Source of the DNA: Candidatus Poribacteria bacterium
GTDB taxonomy: Bacteria > Poribacteria > WGA-4E > UBA9662
Assembly: GCA_012963885.1 (NCBI GenBank)
Contig: DTUY01000329.1
Coordinates: 1 to 48,021 of the forward strand
Direction of reading: 5' to 3'
DNA length: 48,021 bases
The stretch's first letter is position 1; the number at the start of each line of letters is the position of its first letter. This document shows positions 7,373 to 16,591 of the stretch, piece by piece. Under the pieces are notes generated by a model. The model saw only the letters and a list, made by a program, of their open reading frames with translations. It did no database searches and had not been told where the DNA came from. The position numbers and the translations under genes are program-made.

Positions 7373-8498
7373 ACATTACCAATCGACCATCAAGCCCTCC
7401 GTTAGAAAGTTGCTTTCTCCATGATGGTTTTAACCCTAAGTTCTTAATGTGTTCACGCTGGCCAAAGTATACATAGGCAGTTGAACCGCGACAACGTTGC
7501 TTCAAGAAATCGCCAAATCTTTTATAAAAATGACCAAGATCTACATTTTTGCCTGTTCGTATTCCATAAGGAGGGTTACAGACAATTGTCTTGCCTTCTA
7601 TGCCTGGAATATCAAATACATCCTTCTGCTCAATGTTAATGACATTTTCTTCGTCAACCATCGAGCAATTATGGGTTGCCGATTTGACAGCTTTCAAGCA
7701 TAAATCACTTCCAACGATAGTGTTTTTTAAGAGCCTTATTTTCTTTTGTACTCCTTTTTGCCTGACCCGGTTCCACAGCAACGGGTCGAAATCTGGCAAT
7801 CTTTGGAATCCAAAATTTGCACGCATTATAGCGGCGGGAGTACGAGATGCAAGCATATACCCCTCGCAAAGTAACGTCCCCGCACCGCAAAATGGGTCGT
7901 ACAAGGGCACACTACCATCCCAACCGGAATATTTAATGATGGCTGCTGCTAAGGTTTCGATCATTGGAGCTAGCACGGTTTCCTTACGGTAGCCCCGTTT
8001 GTGTAAAGATCCACCGGAAGTATCCAAGCTAACTGTTGCTTTATTGTTTTCGATATGCAGGTTGATCCATAGATCTGGATTTCTTCTGTTAACTGAGGGC
8101 CGCTCACCATTGCGTGACCGAAAGTAATCCACGATGGCGTCTTTTAAGCGCAGGGCAGCAAATTTTGAATGCTTGATAGCACTATGCGATACGGTAGCAG
8201 ATACCGCAAAAGTTTGGGAAGAATCAAAAAAATCTTTCCATTCAATTCGTGAAGACACTTTGTAAAGATATCGATCTGAATGACAATCAAATAACATCAA
8301 TGGGGCTAAAACACGATGAATCAGACGTGATTGGAAATTGATTGTATAAAGCACCTCTGGGGTCGCATTAAAATAGATCCCCCGATAGACCTGACGGGTG
8401 TTATCGCCACCCAGAAACAGAATTTCTTCTTCCGCAATATCCTTTAGATTGTCAGCTACCTGGGCAAAATAGCGGTTGGTTTTTTGGTAGTTGTACAT
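7359..8498 (-). CDS. rlmL: RlmL/YpsC-type RNA N2-guanine methyltransferase
   Basis: 379 residues. The N-terminal about 155 residues are a THUMP/ferredoxin-like RNA-binding part, ending in VNRRNPDLWINLHIENN. The C-terminal part is a Rossmann SAM methyltransferase of the UPF0020 family: KRGYRKE, PLYDPFCGAGTLLCEGYMLA, IVGSDL and the catalytic VCNPPYG. This is the COG0116 layout of 23S rRNA m2G methyltransferases (the N-terminal half of E. coli RlmL; B. subtilis YpsC is about the same size). It should methylate a guanine in 23S rRNA. It overlaps the small gene at 7178 and is probably co-transcribed with it. The exact target base cannot be read from sequence. Confidence 0.85.
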   Translation of the reverse strand: MYNYQKTNRYFAQVADNLKDIAEEEILFLGGDNTRQVYRGIYFNATPEVLYTINFQSRLIHRVLAPLMLFDCHSDRYLYKVSSRIEWKDFFDSSQTFAVSATVSHSAIKHSKFAALRLKDAIVDYFRSRNGERPSVNRRNPDLWINLHIENNKATVSLDTSGGSLHKRGYRKETVLAPMIETLAAAIIKYSGWDGSVPLYDPFCGAGTLLCEGYMLASRTPAAIMRANFGFQRLPDFDPLLWNRVRQKGVQKKIRLLKNTIVGSDLCLKAVKSATHNCSMVDEENVINIEQKDVFDIPGIEGKTIVCNPPYGIRTGKNVDLGHFYKRFGDFLKQRCRGSTAYVYFGQREHIKNLGLKPSWRKQLSNGGLDGRLVMYELY

Positions 8499-8581
8499 AT
8501 AGGCAATAGATTAAGTTCAAGTTGATCTCAAGCAAGTCACAATAACAATAAGCTGCGAATATAGTTCCTGATCTCAGTAAT

Positions 8582-9772
8582 TTACTCATCAGAATTTATG
8601 GCAAAGTTAACAATTCGACAGGAATATCCCTTACTTTGCATATTCTTTTGGTTAAGCAGATGAACCTCTAGCTGGTGTTTCTTCCCCTTCTCCAATTCGG
8701 TTTCAAGCATATAAACCCAAGGAATGTGCAACCCTTGGCTCCATTGAGTATAAAGATCCTGTTTTTCCCATTTGCCATTGTTGATCCGGTACTCAATAAT
8801 TCCAGCATCTGGACCAGCTATGACAAGCAAGCCAACGGCACTTCCCCTAAAACTCAGTTCAAAACTATCCCCTGGATTCTTACCCACTAACATAGGAACA
8901 TTCACAAAACCTGATCGAGTTCCTCCACCCACGGTGTTTTGCCAATGGGGATCCATCTTGAATCCATTAACTTTTTCTATGTTATTAGGTGGTAGTAACA
9001 TGCCAGTGTCGTAACAGAACTCATCCAATTTTTCAGGTTGATAATGTGCTTTAACTTGACTATCCTCTGCAACAGGTTTGTTAACCCACGCAACTTCAAA
9101 TAGGCGATTAATCGTACGAAAATAAAGTTGGTGGCCGAAAGGCGATGGATGCAGGTCTTTGAAGTCATTCTCCCAAGTAAATTCTTCATGATTGATGCGT
9201 TCTGTGATTTCCAGTGCAAAGTTGATAGACGGCAAATTATAATGGGCTGCAACCCTTTCATGGTTTTGAATAACTTTTGGTATTTTGCCTTTATTGTATT
9301 CTCCCATTTTCTCCGGATCAACAAAATGCATTAAAATAATGTCAATGTTTGGATTAATGTTACGGGCATGACGAACAATACCTTCCATGCCACGAATTTG
9401 TTCCTCATCTGATCTGCCATTATAAAAATCATTGACAGCTGCCTCTTCAAAAATAAGATCCACTCGGCCATTTTTGAAAGCATCACGCACTAGGCGATAC
9501 GCTCCTGGAGTAGAACCGGTTGATGGAATCCCAGCGTTAATAAAATCAAACTTAGTCTCCGGAAAACGATGTTTCAATTCAACACAAACCATTTCTCGCC
9601 ATCCTGACATGAAGGTGATTGATCCTCCCAGAAAAACCACACGCCCTGTTCCTGTACTTTCAAAGACCTGTTTAGAATTCGCCAGTCCGTGGCGTAAGAC
9701 AAAGTAGTCTCCATTGTTCGTGACAACACCTCCAGTAAAAATAAGTGAGCAAATAGACATAAATGCCTTCAT
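8582..9772 (-). CDS. Secreted SGNH/GDSL-type hydrolase
   Basis: 396 residues from the ATG at 9772, chosen because it gives a clean signal-like start (MKAFMSICSLIFTGGVV). The longer frame starts at a GTG at 9832 and adds 20 residues with no signal character. SGNH blocks are all present: block I GGSIT with nucleophile Ser51, block II Gly81, block III VND with Asn114, and block V DLHPSPFGH with Asp206 and His208. The C-terminal about 150 residues look like an all-beta accessory domain. Family members are esterases or lipases, often deacetylating polysaccharides. The substrate is unknown, but an exported carbohydrate esterase would suit the window. Its stop lies 83 bp from the methyltransferase start. 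Confidence 0.85.
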   Translation of the reverse strand: MKAFMSICSLIFTGGVVTNNGDYFVLRHGLANSKQVFESTGTGRVVFLGGSITFMSGWREMVCVELKHRFPETKFDFINAGIPSTGSTPGAYRLVRDAFKNGRVDLIFEEAAVNDFYNGRSDEEQIRGMEGIVRHARNINPNIDIILMHFVDPEKMGEYNKGKIPKVIQNHERVAAHYNLPSINFALEITERINHEEFTWENDFKDLHPSPFGHQLYFRTINRLFEVAWVNKPVAEDSQVKAHYQPEKLDEFCYDTGMLLPPNNIEKVNGFKMDPHWQNTVGGGTRSGFVNVPMLVGKNPGDSFELSFRGSAVGLLVIAGPDAGIIEYRINNGKWEKQDLYTQWSQGLHIPWVYMLETELEKGKKHQLEVHLLNQKNMQSKGYSCRIVNFAINSDE

Positions 9773-9875
9773 ATTAACAGTTTCCCAGCAAAAAGAATTT
9801 AGTTTCGGCAAACGTAAAAGAACCGAAGGCACTAGTCATTAATAATGTTTACAAGAACAGGACTGAGGAAGATTG

Positions 9876-10073
9876 TTAGCCAATCCTGATTTTGAGGTTA
9901 TCAAACACCAAAAGTTGTCTGTCTTGTGAATTGTTAAAACTACAAGCGACAACCCAATAGGCAACTATAATTCTCTCATTTAAAACCCGATAGCCTAATT
10001 CCTGCACAGATTCACCACTTATGATCCGCTGTTCAAATTCATATTTGTTAGCGGTCCTGTTGTTTTCAATTAG
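9876..10073 (-). pseudogene. Coding-like open frame without a start codon
   Basis: Minus-strand codons from 10073 to the stop at 9876-9878 are open for 65 codons and have protein-like composition (for example NKYEFEQRIISGESVQELG and QLLVFDNLKIRIG). There is no ATG, GTG or TTG near the beginning; the frame starts directly after a stop that overlaps the end of the membrane-protein gene at 10066. It may be the remnant of a lost gene, or a frameshifted extension of that upstream gene. No family recognised. Confidence 0.3.
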
Positions 10074-11361
10074 CTAATGCATTGAATCTGCCTTCTTCGT
10101 TCTTGGCACTTAGATTAAGCAACGGAAGTAGTATAAAGACTGCAGCAAACAAAATATACCCGTAGATGATAGTCAATTCTGAAGAAAACACTTCGATAAT
10201 ATTGATTGAAAAGGAGGCGATGATGACAAAGAAGAAAAACAAATACTTGATTAAACGACCGATGGAATGTTCGTCGAGTTTGAAACATTTTGCCCAATAA
10301 ATAACCAAAGGGATGAAACAAAACAAACAGGGAATACTATAGTCGTATGCAAGCGTAGGATAGATAGTTAGTATAATACCAGAACCCATAAAATAAGGAA
10401 TCAGAAAAAGAAATTTATTCTTGCACCTCCTGATATTCAAATATCCCAGGACAACTAGCATAAAGGGCAATGTTTTAACTATAAATCTAGGGAACAATTT
10501 CATTAAGCTAAGTCCTTGAGGCTCATATGCAATTTCTTGTTCAAAAAGCCCGACAAGGAAATGAATGCCGTATTCAAGATAGAGTAAAAAGAAAAAAACA
10601 ACTGTTAACAGGAATACCAATGCCAGATATATGCTATATTTTAATTCTTTAATGCTTTTTGAATTTAGCAACCACAGAACAAGAACTAAAAAGATAAATG
10701 GGAATGAGGTCCACTTAACATAAGCAAATAATGCTGATAGAAATATATAGTACCCATTTCTGTTAACTAGCCCTAAAACTAACCATAAATAACTTAGAGA
10801 AACGTAAAGGGAAAATTGACCCCGCTCAAACCATGACAGACCTACGGGAGTTAGAAACAGACAGAAGTTCACCAGTAAGATTGAGGGAAACAGGTCTTTT
10901 TCTATCTGCAGGATTTTAAAGGCGTAAATGAAGGATAAAAAAAATAGCAACATTTGGACTAACATATGCAGGAAACTAGCAAAACCATATTCGAACTTGC
11001 AGAGACTAATCGAACACATAGCATGTATAAAAGGTGCATATCTCGACGGCCTTTGCCATGGATCAAGGGTCTCTTTTGTATAGGCTGTCGTTAAAGAAGA
11101 GAACTTTTGAGAGGGGAAATAGATTTGGGCAAAATCAGCCGCTAATCTATTAACAGACTCATATTTTAATGTAAAATGATTTTCAGGAACTCTCATAAAA
11201 CCATAGCGAGGTAAAGGGTTTAGATCAAGCCCAGAAAAGTCTCCATAGATCATATCCTTTGATAACAGAATAAAATTATTAAGAATCAAACAATGCAATA
11301 TTAAAAAGATAATTATGAATAATGGTTTGCTCACCTTTCTGAAAAGGGAAATGATTTTCAT
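10066..11361 (-). CDS. Polytopic membrane protein, possible GT-C (GT87-like) glycosyltransferase
   Basis: 431 residues with about ten hydrophobic segments. After the first segment comes a long extracytoplasmic loop with acidic residues (YGDFSGLDLNP) and an aromatic-rich stretch ending PWQRPSRYAPFIHAM. Later, ERGQFSLYVSLSYLWL resembles the GQ motif in DUF2029/GT87 polyprenyl-phosphate mannosyltransferases. These transfer sugars from lipid carriers on the outer face of the membrane. Assignment rests on layout and short motifs only. The gene is flanked by gaps of 293 bp (to the SGNH gene start) and 245 bp (to the MlrC gene). Confidence 0.55.
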   Translation of the reverse strand: MKIISLFRKVSKPLFIIIFLILHCLILNNFILLSKDMIYGDFSGLDLNPLPRYGFMRVPENHFTLKYESVNRLAADFAQIYFPSQKFSSLTTAYTKETLDPWQRPSRYAPFIHAMCSISLCKFEYGFASFLHMLVQMLLFFLSFIYAFKILQIEKDLFPSILLVNFCLFLTPVGLSWFERGQFSLYVSLSYLWLVLGLVNRNGYYIFLSALFAYVKWTSFPFIFLVLVLWLLNSKSIKELKYSIYLALVFLLTVVFFFLLYLEYGIHFLVGLFEQEIAYEPQGLSLMKLFPRFIVKTLPFMLVVLGYLNIRRCKNKFLFLIPYFMGSGIILTIYPTLAYDYSIPCLFCFIPLVIYWAKCFKLDEHSIGRLIKYLFFFFVIIASFSINIIEVFSSELTIIYGYILFAAVFILLPLLNLSAKNEEGRFNALAN

Positions 11362-11372
11362 ATTCCTTATCT

Positions 11373-11386
11373 AATCAAGCTTGATT
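11373..11386. repeat. 14-bp perfect palindrome upstream of the membrane protein gene
   Basis: AATCAAGCTTGATT is a perfect inverted repeat 12 bp before the start codon of the minus-strand gene at 11361. It could be an operator-like site, but nothing else supports this. Confidence 0.35.
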
Positions 11387-11606
11387 CCAAAACAGAGAAT
11401 TCGGAATCTGCCAACACGTAATTCTTGGTTCTAATACCTACTGAAGTAATAAATAAGGCAGATAAAAAGCTTGTACTTAAGTTTTAATTTAAAATACGTC
11501 TAAATCCTAACACACATCCACAACACAACGAAACCCTTCGTTATTGTATCCGCTATTATAATTGAAAATATACTGTATTCAACAATTTAGATCTTGAAGG
11601 GAAAAA

Positions 11607-13082
11607 CTAGATGTTATCAAGAGGATAGAGCTTACGTCCCAATCGATTAAAAGTTAGATCCTTTAAAGTATGCACACTGGGTTCGGATACGACATGGATT
11701 GCTCCCGACCAGGCTTCGAATCCGGCACGAAAGTGCGCCGCAGACTTGACTCCAATGTACTTCATCCGCTGCAGATCCAGATTAAGCGTGCGGGAAAAGG
11801 CCGTGTCGAAAGGTTGCTCACGCTGAGTGACCAAAAGCACGTGAATACCATCCTGCTTGATATGTGCTGAAAGCCCCATATTCCCAGCCAAACCTGCATA
11901 CATTGGCCCATCATAATGGAAATAACCGTCCGACAATGCAACGACTTCAGCCTTCATGGGGATAGGATTCCCCTGTAGTGGCGACGATTTTCCTCCCACA
12001 TCCAGCATCAACTTTGTTCCCACACCAGCTTCTTGGCATTGGACAATTGATTCGGGATCAACTATATACAAAACACAAGCGTCTCGAAGCCCGGCCTCTA
12101 TAAATGTCCGTAGCATACCAGTACTGTCGCCTGGAGATCCACCACCTGTATTATCCCATACGTCAGCGAAGATAACCGGATAACGGCCATCTAACTTAGC
12201 TTCCTGTAACGCTTCAAACGTTGATAGTAATGGACAATGCCACTCCGTTCGCCGTTCAAATAGCCAAGCTCCAAGCTGGTCAGCATACATTTGAGCCAAA
12301 TTTTGGTCATTATCAGTCACAATATAAACTGATGACCCCATATTCGGCACATCAGCCAAATAATAACAGGTAGCAATCGAACCGCAGATTACACCGGGTT
12401 GTGCGGTGACCCTATGCAATTCAGCAATAGCTTCCCGCATTGGCGAATATGCTGTCACCTGATTCATCCCCCAGAACATCGGTATTTGATGCAAGGCCAT
12501 TGTTGGGCATACACCGTCCTTTAAGATCCGCATCAGGATATCGGCACACTCTTGGCTACGTTCAGCCATGTCAACTTCCGGATAGCTCTTTCGACCAATT
12601 AACACACTTGCTTGATCAACCATCCTTTGAGATACATTAGAGTGAATGTCCAGCTGAACCAAGATCGGCACATCCGGGCCAACCAACTGGCGCACAGCAG
12701 CCAGAATATATCCCTCGGCATCATCGATACCGTCTGCTTGATCTAAGTTTCCGACTGCCATTGATCCATGTAAGCTCAATAGGACCCCTTCGATAGAACC
12801 CACGTCAGCTATTCTGTTTAGTAATTCATCGAGAATAGCATCAAACAGGTCTCGCGGTGTGGGCCCACTCGGTTGAGCAGTAGCGAGAACAGTTGGAATC
12901 AGCTCAAAACCATGGGTTTTCGCTCCATCGATGAATCCCCCAATGGGACTATTGGTGCCATGAAACATATTCAAGATCTGATCTCCGTGCAGATAAAATC
13001 GATCTTTATAGCTTTGCAGGTTGGTTATAACGGTTGTAAAGGTACTGGTTTCGTGACTAATTCCGCCGGTAACAACTCTCAT
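11607..13082 (-). CDS. MlrC-like M81-family protein
   Basis: 491 residues matching the MlrC/DUF1485 family over its whole length. The N-terminus MRVVTGGISHETSTF, the internal VLLSLHGSM and VQLDIHSNVS, and KSYPEVDMAER carry the conserved His/Glu/Asp residues expected to bind zinc. The C-terminal MlrC domain begins around the DNTGGGSPGDSTG motif and includes SDGYFHYDGP and KSAAHFRAGFEAW. MlrC was named for the last step of microcystin breakdown, but the family is much wider and probably hydrolyses various small amide compounds. No signal peptide, so cytoplasmic. The true substrate is unknown. It lies between two membrane-protein genes, 89 bp downstream of the YfhO-like gene. Confidence 0.9.
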   Translation of the reverse strand: MRVVTGGISHETSTFTTVITNLQSYKDRFYLHGDQILNMFHGTNSPIGGFIDGAKTHGFELIPTVLATAQPSGPTPRDLFDAILDELLNRIADVGSIEGVLLSLHGSMAVGNLDQADGIDDAEGYILAAVRQLVGPDVPILVQLDIHSNVSQRMVDQASVLIGRKSYPEVDMAERSQECADILMRILKDGVCPTMALHQIPMFWGMNQVTAYSPMREAIAELHRVTAQPGVICGSIATCYYLADVPNMGSSVYIVTDNDQNLAQMYADQLGAWLFERRTEWHCPLLSTFEALQEAKLDGRYPVIFADVWDNTGGGSPGDSTGMLRTFIEAGLRDACVLYIVDPESIVQCQEAGVGTKLMLDVGGKSSPLQGNPIPMKAEVVALSDGYFHYDGPMYAGLAGNMGLSAHIKQDGIHVLLVTQREQPFDTAFSRTLNLDLQRMKYIGVKSAAHFRAGFEAWSGAIHVVSEPSVHTLKDLTFNRLGRKLYPLDNI

Positions 13083-13171
13083 TTATGTACCCTGTCTTTT
13101 TAATCTCAATTTAGAAAATCCTGGATTGCCGTACTATCCAGCAATTGTTGATCTATTACAAAAATCTCAAG

Positions 13172-15025
13172 TCATCTTTCGATTAACCATAAGATCGTGC
13201 GACTACTGTATCTGAGTAACAGCGAACGATGGCGTATCCAATCATGCAGGCGTGCCGTTCGGTAAGCCCAACAGACCCATCCCAAAGTAACCATACTAAA
13301 AACAGTAATCGCCAGTCCCAGATAAAAGCTGCGGGAATAGTAACGCAGATGAATTTGATAGGCATCAGTTTGATCAAGCCGCAATGCAATTAGCCCATTC
13401 TTATTGAACAATTCTCCGTGATCAGTATGCCAATCAGGATGATAATTCTGGTTAATAATAAGAATATCAGGCTTTTGGAGATTGACCTCAACGCTAATCA
13501 AGTTTGGCCGAAATTTACTTCTTACATTATTTCCGGATTTTAAGAGAAAAGCTTCCCCACGGTATTCAGGATTTGGAAGATAATTATTATCGATATCCAC
13601 AAAATATTTAGGGACAGCATTTTCCTCAAGTGGGATACCTGTATACCAATCGATCGTTCCTATATTTCTAAGAAGGTTGAAGTAAGTGATAGCAAGGGAT
13701 GGCTCTTTACGATTCCGCTTCAAATCCCAACCTTTTACATTAAAAAACCCTGTTTTCGGCTGGGTCAATTGAGGGTGGACAAAATTATAGGTTTCACTTT
13801 GGATCTTTGTTATTCTCGGATAAAGAAATCCTATACCAAGCATAATCAAGATAACAGAGATTAAATGCTCCAACCATTGGGGATGGAGTCGTTTTAACAG
13901 TACAAAACACTGTCCTGAGGCTATAGCAATAGTGAAGACGATCTGAAAGCTAAAATATTTAATGGGTTGACGAACAGCGTTGAATATTGGCAAGTGCCAT
14001 AGTATCTCGAATAAATCAATAGATATATTGTTGGCAAGCGCCAACCACCCAAATAATATCAGTACTATTCCCCAAGGCAGAGATTTTCTCCAAAAAACAA
14101 ATATAGTGATTACAAAAAGGAGAACCGGAAGCCACCCAATTGTGACAAGCCCCTGCCTACCTTTCCATCCAACCGTTTCCTGCCAGAGACGTTCAAATTC
14201 GTAGCCGGAAAAACTATAGGTTTCATCGTAGAATAACAGATCAATATTTCCTAAGCCGCCTTTGGCGTTTATATGTTCAACAGCTGGTAGGATTCGTACC
14301 ATTCCAACAAGAAATGTTATACCTATCACGAGGAGAAAAACCTTAAGAGGCTGAACATAAATCCGATCAACCGACTTGTTCTTAGCAAATATCCTGAACC
14401 CTGGAATGAGGTTGAGCAAGCAAATCACTCCAATGTAAAACATCCCCATTAAGCAGTTCAATTTTCCGTCGGAAAGCATGGTGTAGAACACAACCGGCAG
14501 AACTAAAATTGGAAGCTTATAACCACGGCAGGCCAATCCTATCAATAGTAAACATAAGGGAAGGAAAGTCGCATAAACTTCGTTGGGATTTCCATCTTGG
14601 ACTCGTAATGGAACGAACAAACTCAAGCTAAAGATCAATGCCGAAAAAAGTGATCCCCACTGTGTATATCCAAGGATGTAACGTGCCAACGCATAAGTCG
14701 CTAACCCACCAATCAGCAGTGCGAAAAAAACAATGAGTTTAAGCCCAGTAATTGGGTTAAATAAGATTGTAATCAGTACAAGAGGGTTTAGGGTCGGATC
14801 CTCCGGATCGCCGAGTGTCGGGAAACCACCGCCTAACCAATGAGAACGCATCGGAAAGGTATGATATTCGATTAAGCTTTTTCTGATAGCTTCATGACGA
14901 GAGGCATATTGGAAGAAATCTACATCAAAATTCAGCTGACTTCCGGATTTAAGGACAGGAACTGAAGAAAGTGTAACAACTATGACGACGATACTGAAGG
15001 CCAGAAAATCTGGTACCATCTTCAT
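13172..15025 (-). CDS. YfhO-like polytopic membrane protein (probable GT-C)
   Basis: 617 residues with about 12 membrane segments and a soluble stretch near residues 440-560. The first outer loop has the acidic motif FDVDFFQY (Asp34, Asp36) followed by HWLGGGFPTLGDPEDPTLNPL, typical of YfhO and related GT-C glycosyltransferases, where acidic residues in this loop are catalytic. Members glycosylate lipoteichoic acids or other surface polymers. The later segment QPDILIINQNYHPDWH resembles the YfhO C-terminal region (a Pro-Asp...Tyr-Pro-Gly-Trp-like strand). The leader contains a perfect 14-bp inverted repeat at 15060-15097. Acceptor unknown. Confidence 0.7.
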   Translation of the reverse strand: MKMVPDFLAFSIVVIVVTLSSVPVLKSGSQLNFDVDFFQYASRHEAIRKSLIEYHTFPMRSHWLGGGFPTLGDPEDPTLNPLVLITILFNPITGLKLIVFFALLIGGLATYALARYILGYTQWGSLFSALIFSLSLFVPLRVQDGNPNEVYATFLPLCLLLIGLACRGYKLPILVLPVVFYTMLSDGKLNCLMGMFYIGVICLLNLIPGFRIFAKNKSVDRIYVQPLKVFLLVIGITFLVGMVRILPAVEHINAKGGLGNIDLLFYDETYSFSGYEFERLWQETVGWKGRQGLVTIGWLPVLLFVITIFVFWRKSLPWGIVLILFGWLALANNISIDLFEILWHLPIFNAVRQPIKYFSFQIVFTIAIASGQCFVLLKRLHPQWLEHLISVILIMLGIGFLYPRITKIQSETYNFVHPQLTQPKTGFFNVKGWDLKRNRKEPSLAITYFNLLRNIGTIDWYTGIPLEENAVPKYFVDIDNNYLPNPEYRGEAFLLKSGNNVRSKFRPNLISVEVNLQKPDILIINQNYHPDWHTDHGELFNKNGLIALRLDQTDAYQIHLRYYSRSFYLGLAITVFSMVTLGWVCWAYRTARLHDWIRHRSLLLRYSSRTILWLIER

Positions 15026-15059
15026 GGTTGACTCTTAAAAAATAAGGTTATGGATCTAA

Positions 15060-15097
15060 GAAATTTCTCCTAATTCCATTCCTTTAGGAGAAATTTC
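15060..15097. repeat. 14-bp perfect inverted repeat (hairpin) in an intergenic region
   Basis: GAAATTTCTCCTAA at 15060-15073 pairs with TTAGGAGAAATTTC at 15084-15097 across a 10-nt loop. It lies 34 bp upstream of the YfhO-like gene start and 245 bp downstream of the SMP-30 gene stop. No T-tract follows in either direction, so it is not a standard terminator. It could be a leader hairpin or a regulator site. Confidence 0.75.
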
Positions 15098-15342
15098 GTC
15101 CTACAGTTTAACTTGATAATGTATTGAAAATTGAATCATTTGTAATACAGATTACCAACTAGACCTCTAGCCCCAGTCGAAGAAACAGAAGTTCGGAGGT
15201 TTTTGAACCTATATTTTAAAGAAGTTAGCTGTCTTTCAGCTAAGATTTTGGTGGGTTTTACTACTTAATGCAAAAGGTCTATTTAAAGGAATACAACAAA
15301 CTGGGAAACAAATGTGAAACACAAGATAGTTCTGTATATCCT
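15098..15342. other. Intergenic gap between YfhO-like and SMP-30 genes
   Basis: No coding frame, tRNA-like fold or clear promoter seen apart from the hairpin at 15060-15097. Together with that hairpin the gene-free stretch is 317 bp. Confidence 0.5.
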
Positions 15343-16404
15343 TTATTCTGATGGCAGATGATAGCCGCTCTTCTTCACCTTGATCCGCTGCAAACTTGTA
15401 CCCTCCGTGATATATAGGGTTTTGCTATCTTCGCCTCGACCAAAGGCCACATTTGTTGGAAGATTAGGTGTAGGGATATAAGCTCGTTCAACTCCTTCGG
15501 GGGTATAGATGTAGATTCCTGGACGCGTTACGTCACGTACCGCTACGTAGAGATATCCTTCTTTGTCGACAACCAAACCGTCTGGACCATCCTGAGGCGC
15601 GTAGTCAACCAGAACTTTCCGAAAAGTTGCTGCCCCATCTGTGGCAAGATCATAAGCCAACAGGGCCATGCGGCCTTTGTAGACAGACGTGTCTTCCGAC
15701 AGTTGGCTCTCGTTGGTTGTTCCGTTGTTGTGACAAACGACATACAGTGTTTTCTGGTTAGGTGAGATGGCAACACCGTTTGGCTTTCCTGCATCGGCAA
15801 TGATACGATGAATTGAGCCGTCGGGATCAATTCTATACACACCCATCACTGGCTGGTTTATCGGTTCATGACCAATATATCTTGGGTCGCTAAAGTAGAT
15901 CCTTCCTTTTTCATCAATAGTAATATCATTAGGAGAATTAAACGGCTTACCCTCGTATAAACCGGCAATAATCTCGCTCCTGCCTGTTTGAAGATCTGTT
16001 CGAGTCAGTCGACGACCACCGAAATCTGCACCCTCAGCCGCGATTAGCCTCCCTTGGTCATCGAATTTAAGTCCATTGGACATTCCGCTGGGGGAACGGA
16101 AAATTTTGGTTTGTTTGGTTCGGGGGGTATATTCCCAGATATGTCCTGCTTGCATTCCTGATTCGTGAGTAAAAGTAATATCACTGAAATAAACCGTTCC
16201 GTTGAGGGCAACGGCAGGCCCTTCAGTAAAGTGTCCGGAATCAAACAATTTCTCCAATCTGGCAGAAGGGGCGATGATGCTCTCATCTCCACTTGGGACT
16301 AGCGTTGTATCAGATGTTACTGGTATGTGAATAAAAAACAGAAAAGTAACCGCAATAGTTGTGATTAGAAAGAATATCCTTGATTTAAACCAATTTTCCA
16401 ACAT
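15343..16404 (-). CDS. Exported SMP-30/gluconolactonase-like protein
   Basis: 353 residues from the ATG at 16404, which has AAGGAG six bases upstream; a longer frame from a TTG at 16422 includes the ribosome-binding site and is rejected. A hydrophobic segment (about residues 9-29) is a signal peptide or anchor. The SMP-30/gluconolactonase beta-propeller follows, with metal-binding residues in typical places: Glu61 in FTEGPAV, the Asn of KPNGVAISPNQKTLYV, and the Asp of DGPDGLVVD, plus NSPNDITIDEKGRIYFSDP. Known members hydrolyse sugar lactones such as gluconolactone using a divalent metal. An exported form would act on lactones in the periplasm, which fits the sugar-oxidising genes transcribed divergently from it. 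Confidence 0.87.
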   Translation of the reverse strand: MLENWFKSRIFFLITTIAVTFLFFIHIPVTSDTTLVPSGDESIIAPSARLEKLFDSGHFTEGPAVALNGTVYFSDITFTHESGMQAGHIWEYTPRTKQTKIFRSPSGMSNGLKFDDQGRLIAAEGADFGGRRLTRTDLQTGRSEIIAGLYEGKPFNSPNDITIDEKGRIYFSDPRYIGHEPINQPVMGVYRIDPDGSIHRIIADAGKPNGVAISPNQKTLYVVCHNNGTTNESQLSEDTSVYKGRMALLAYDLATDGAATFRKVLVDYAPQDGPDGLVVDKEGYLYVAVRDVTRPGIYIYTPEGVERAYIPTPNLPTNVAFGRGEDSKTLYITEGTSLQRIKVKKSGYHLPSE

Positions 16405-16591
16405 GATTGACTCCTTATTCAAGTTTTAGATTCCGGTTAAAGCCATTTTAACAGATAGCCTTTAACGAATCAAAAAAAGTTGGTATGATATCAATTCTCG
16501 TTATAGTCTCTTTATAATCTTTATAATCGAAAAATGACTTTTTGGTGTCAGCAATACTTAATTAATGTCATAATGAAATAGGGGGATTTTA

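Noticed and set aside
9772-9832. Longer GTG start for the SGNH hydrolase
   Set aside because: The added 20 residues break the signal peptide; the internal ATG gives a normal export signal.
16513-16527. Two tandem TATAAT hexamers upstream of Gfo/Idh 1
   Set aside because: Neither has a -35 at a workable distance or TGn; the region is simply AT-rich, so I did not list a promoter.
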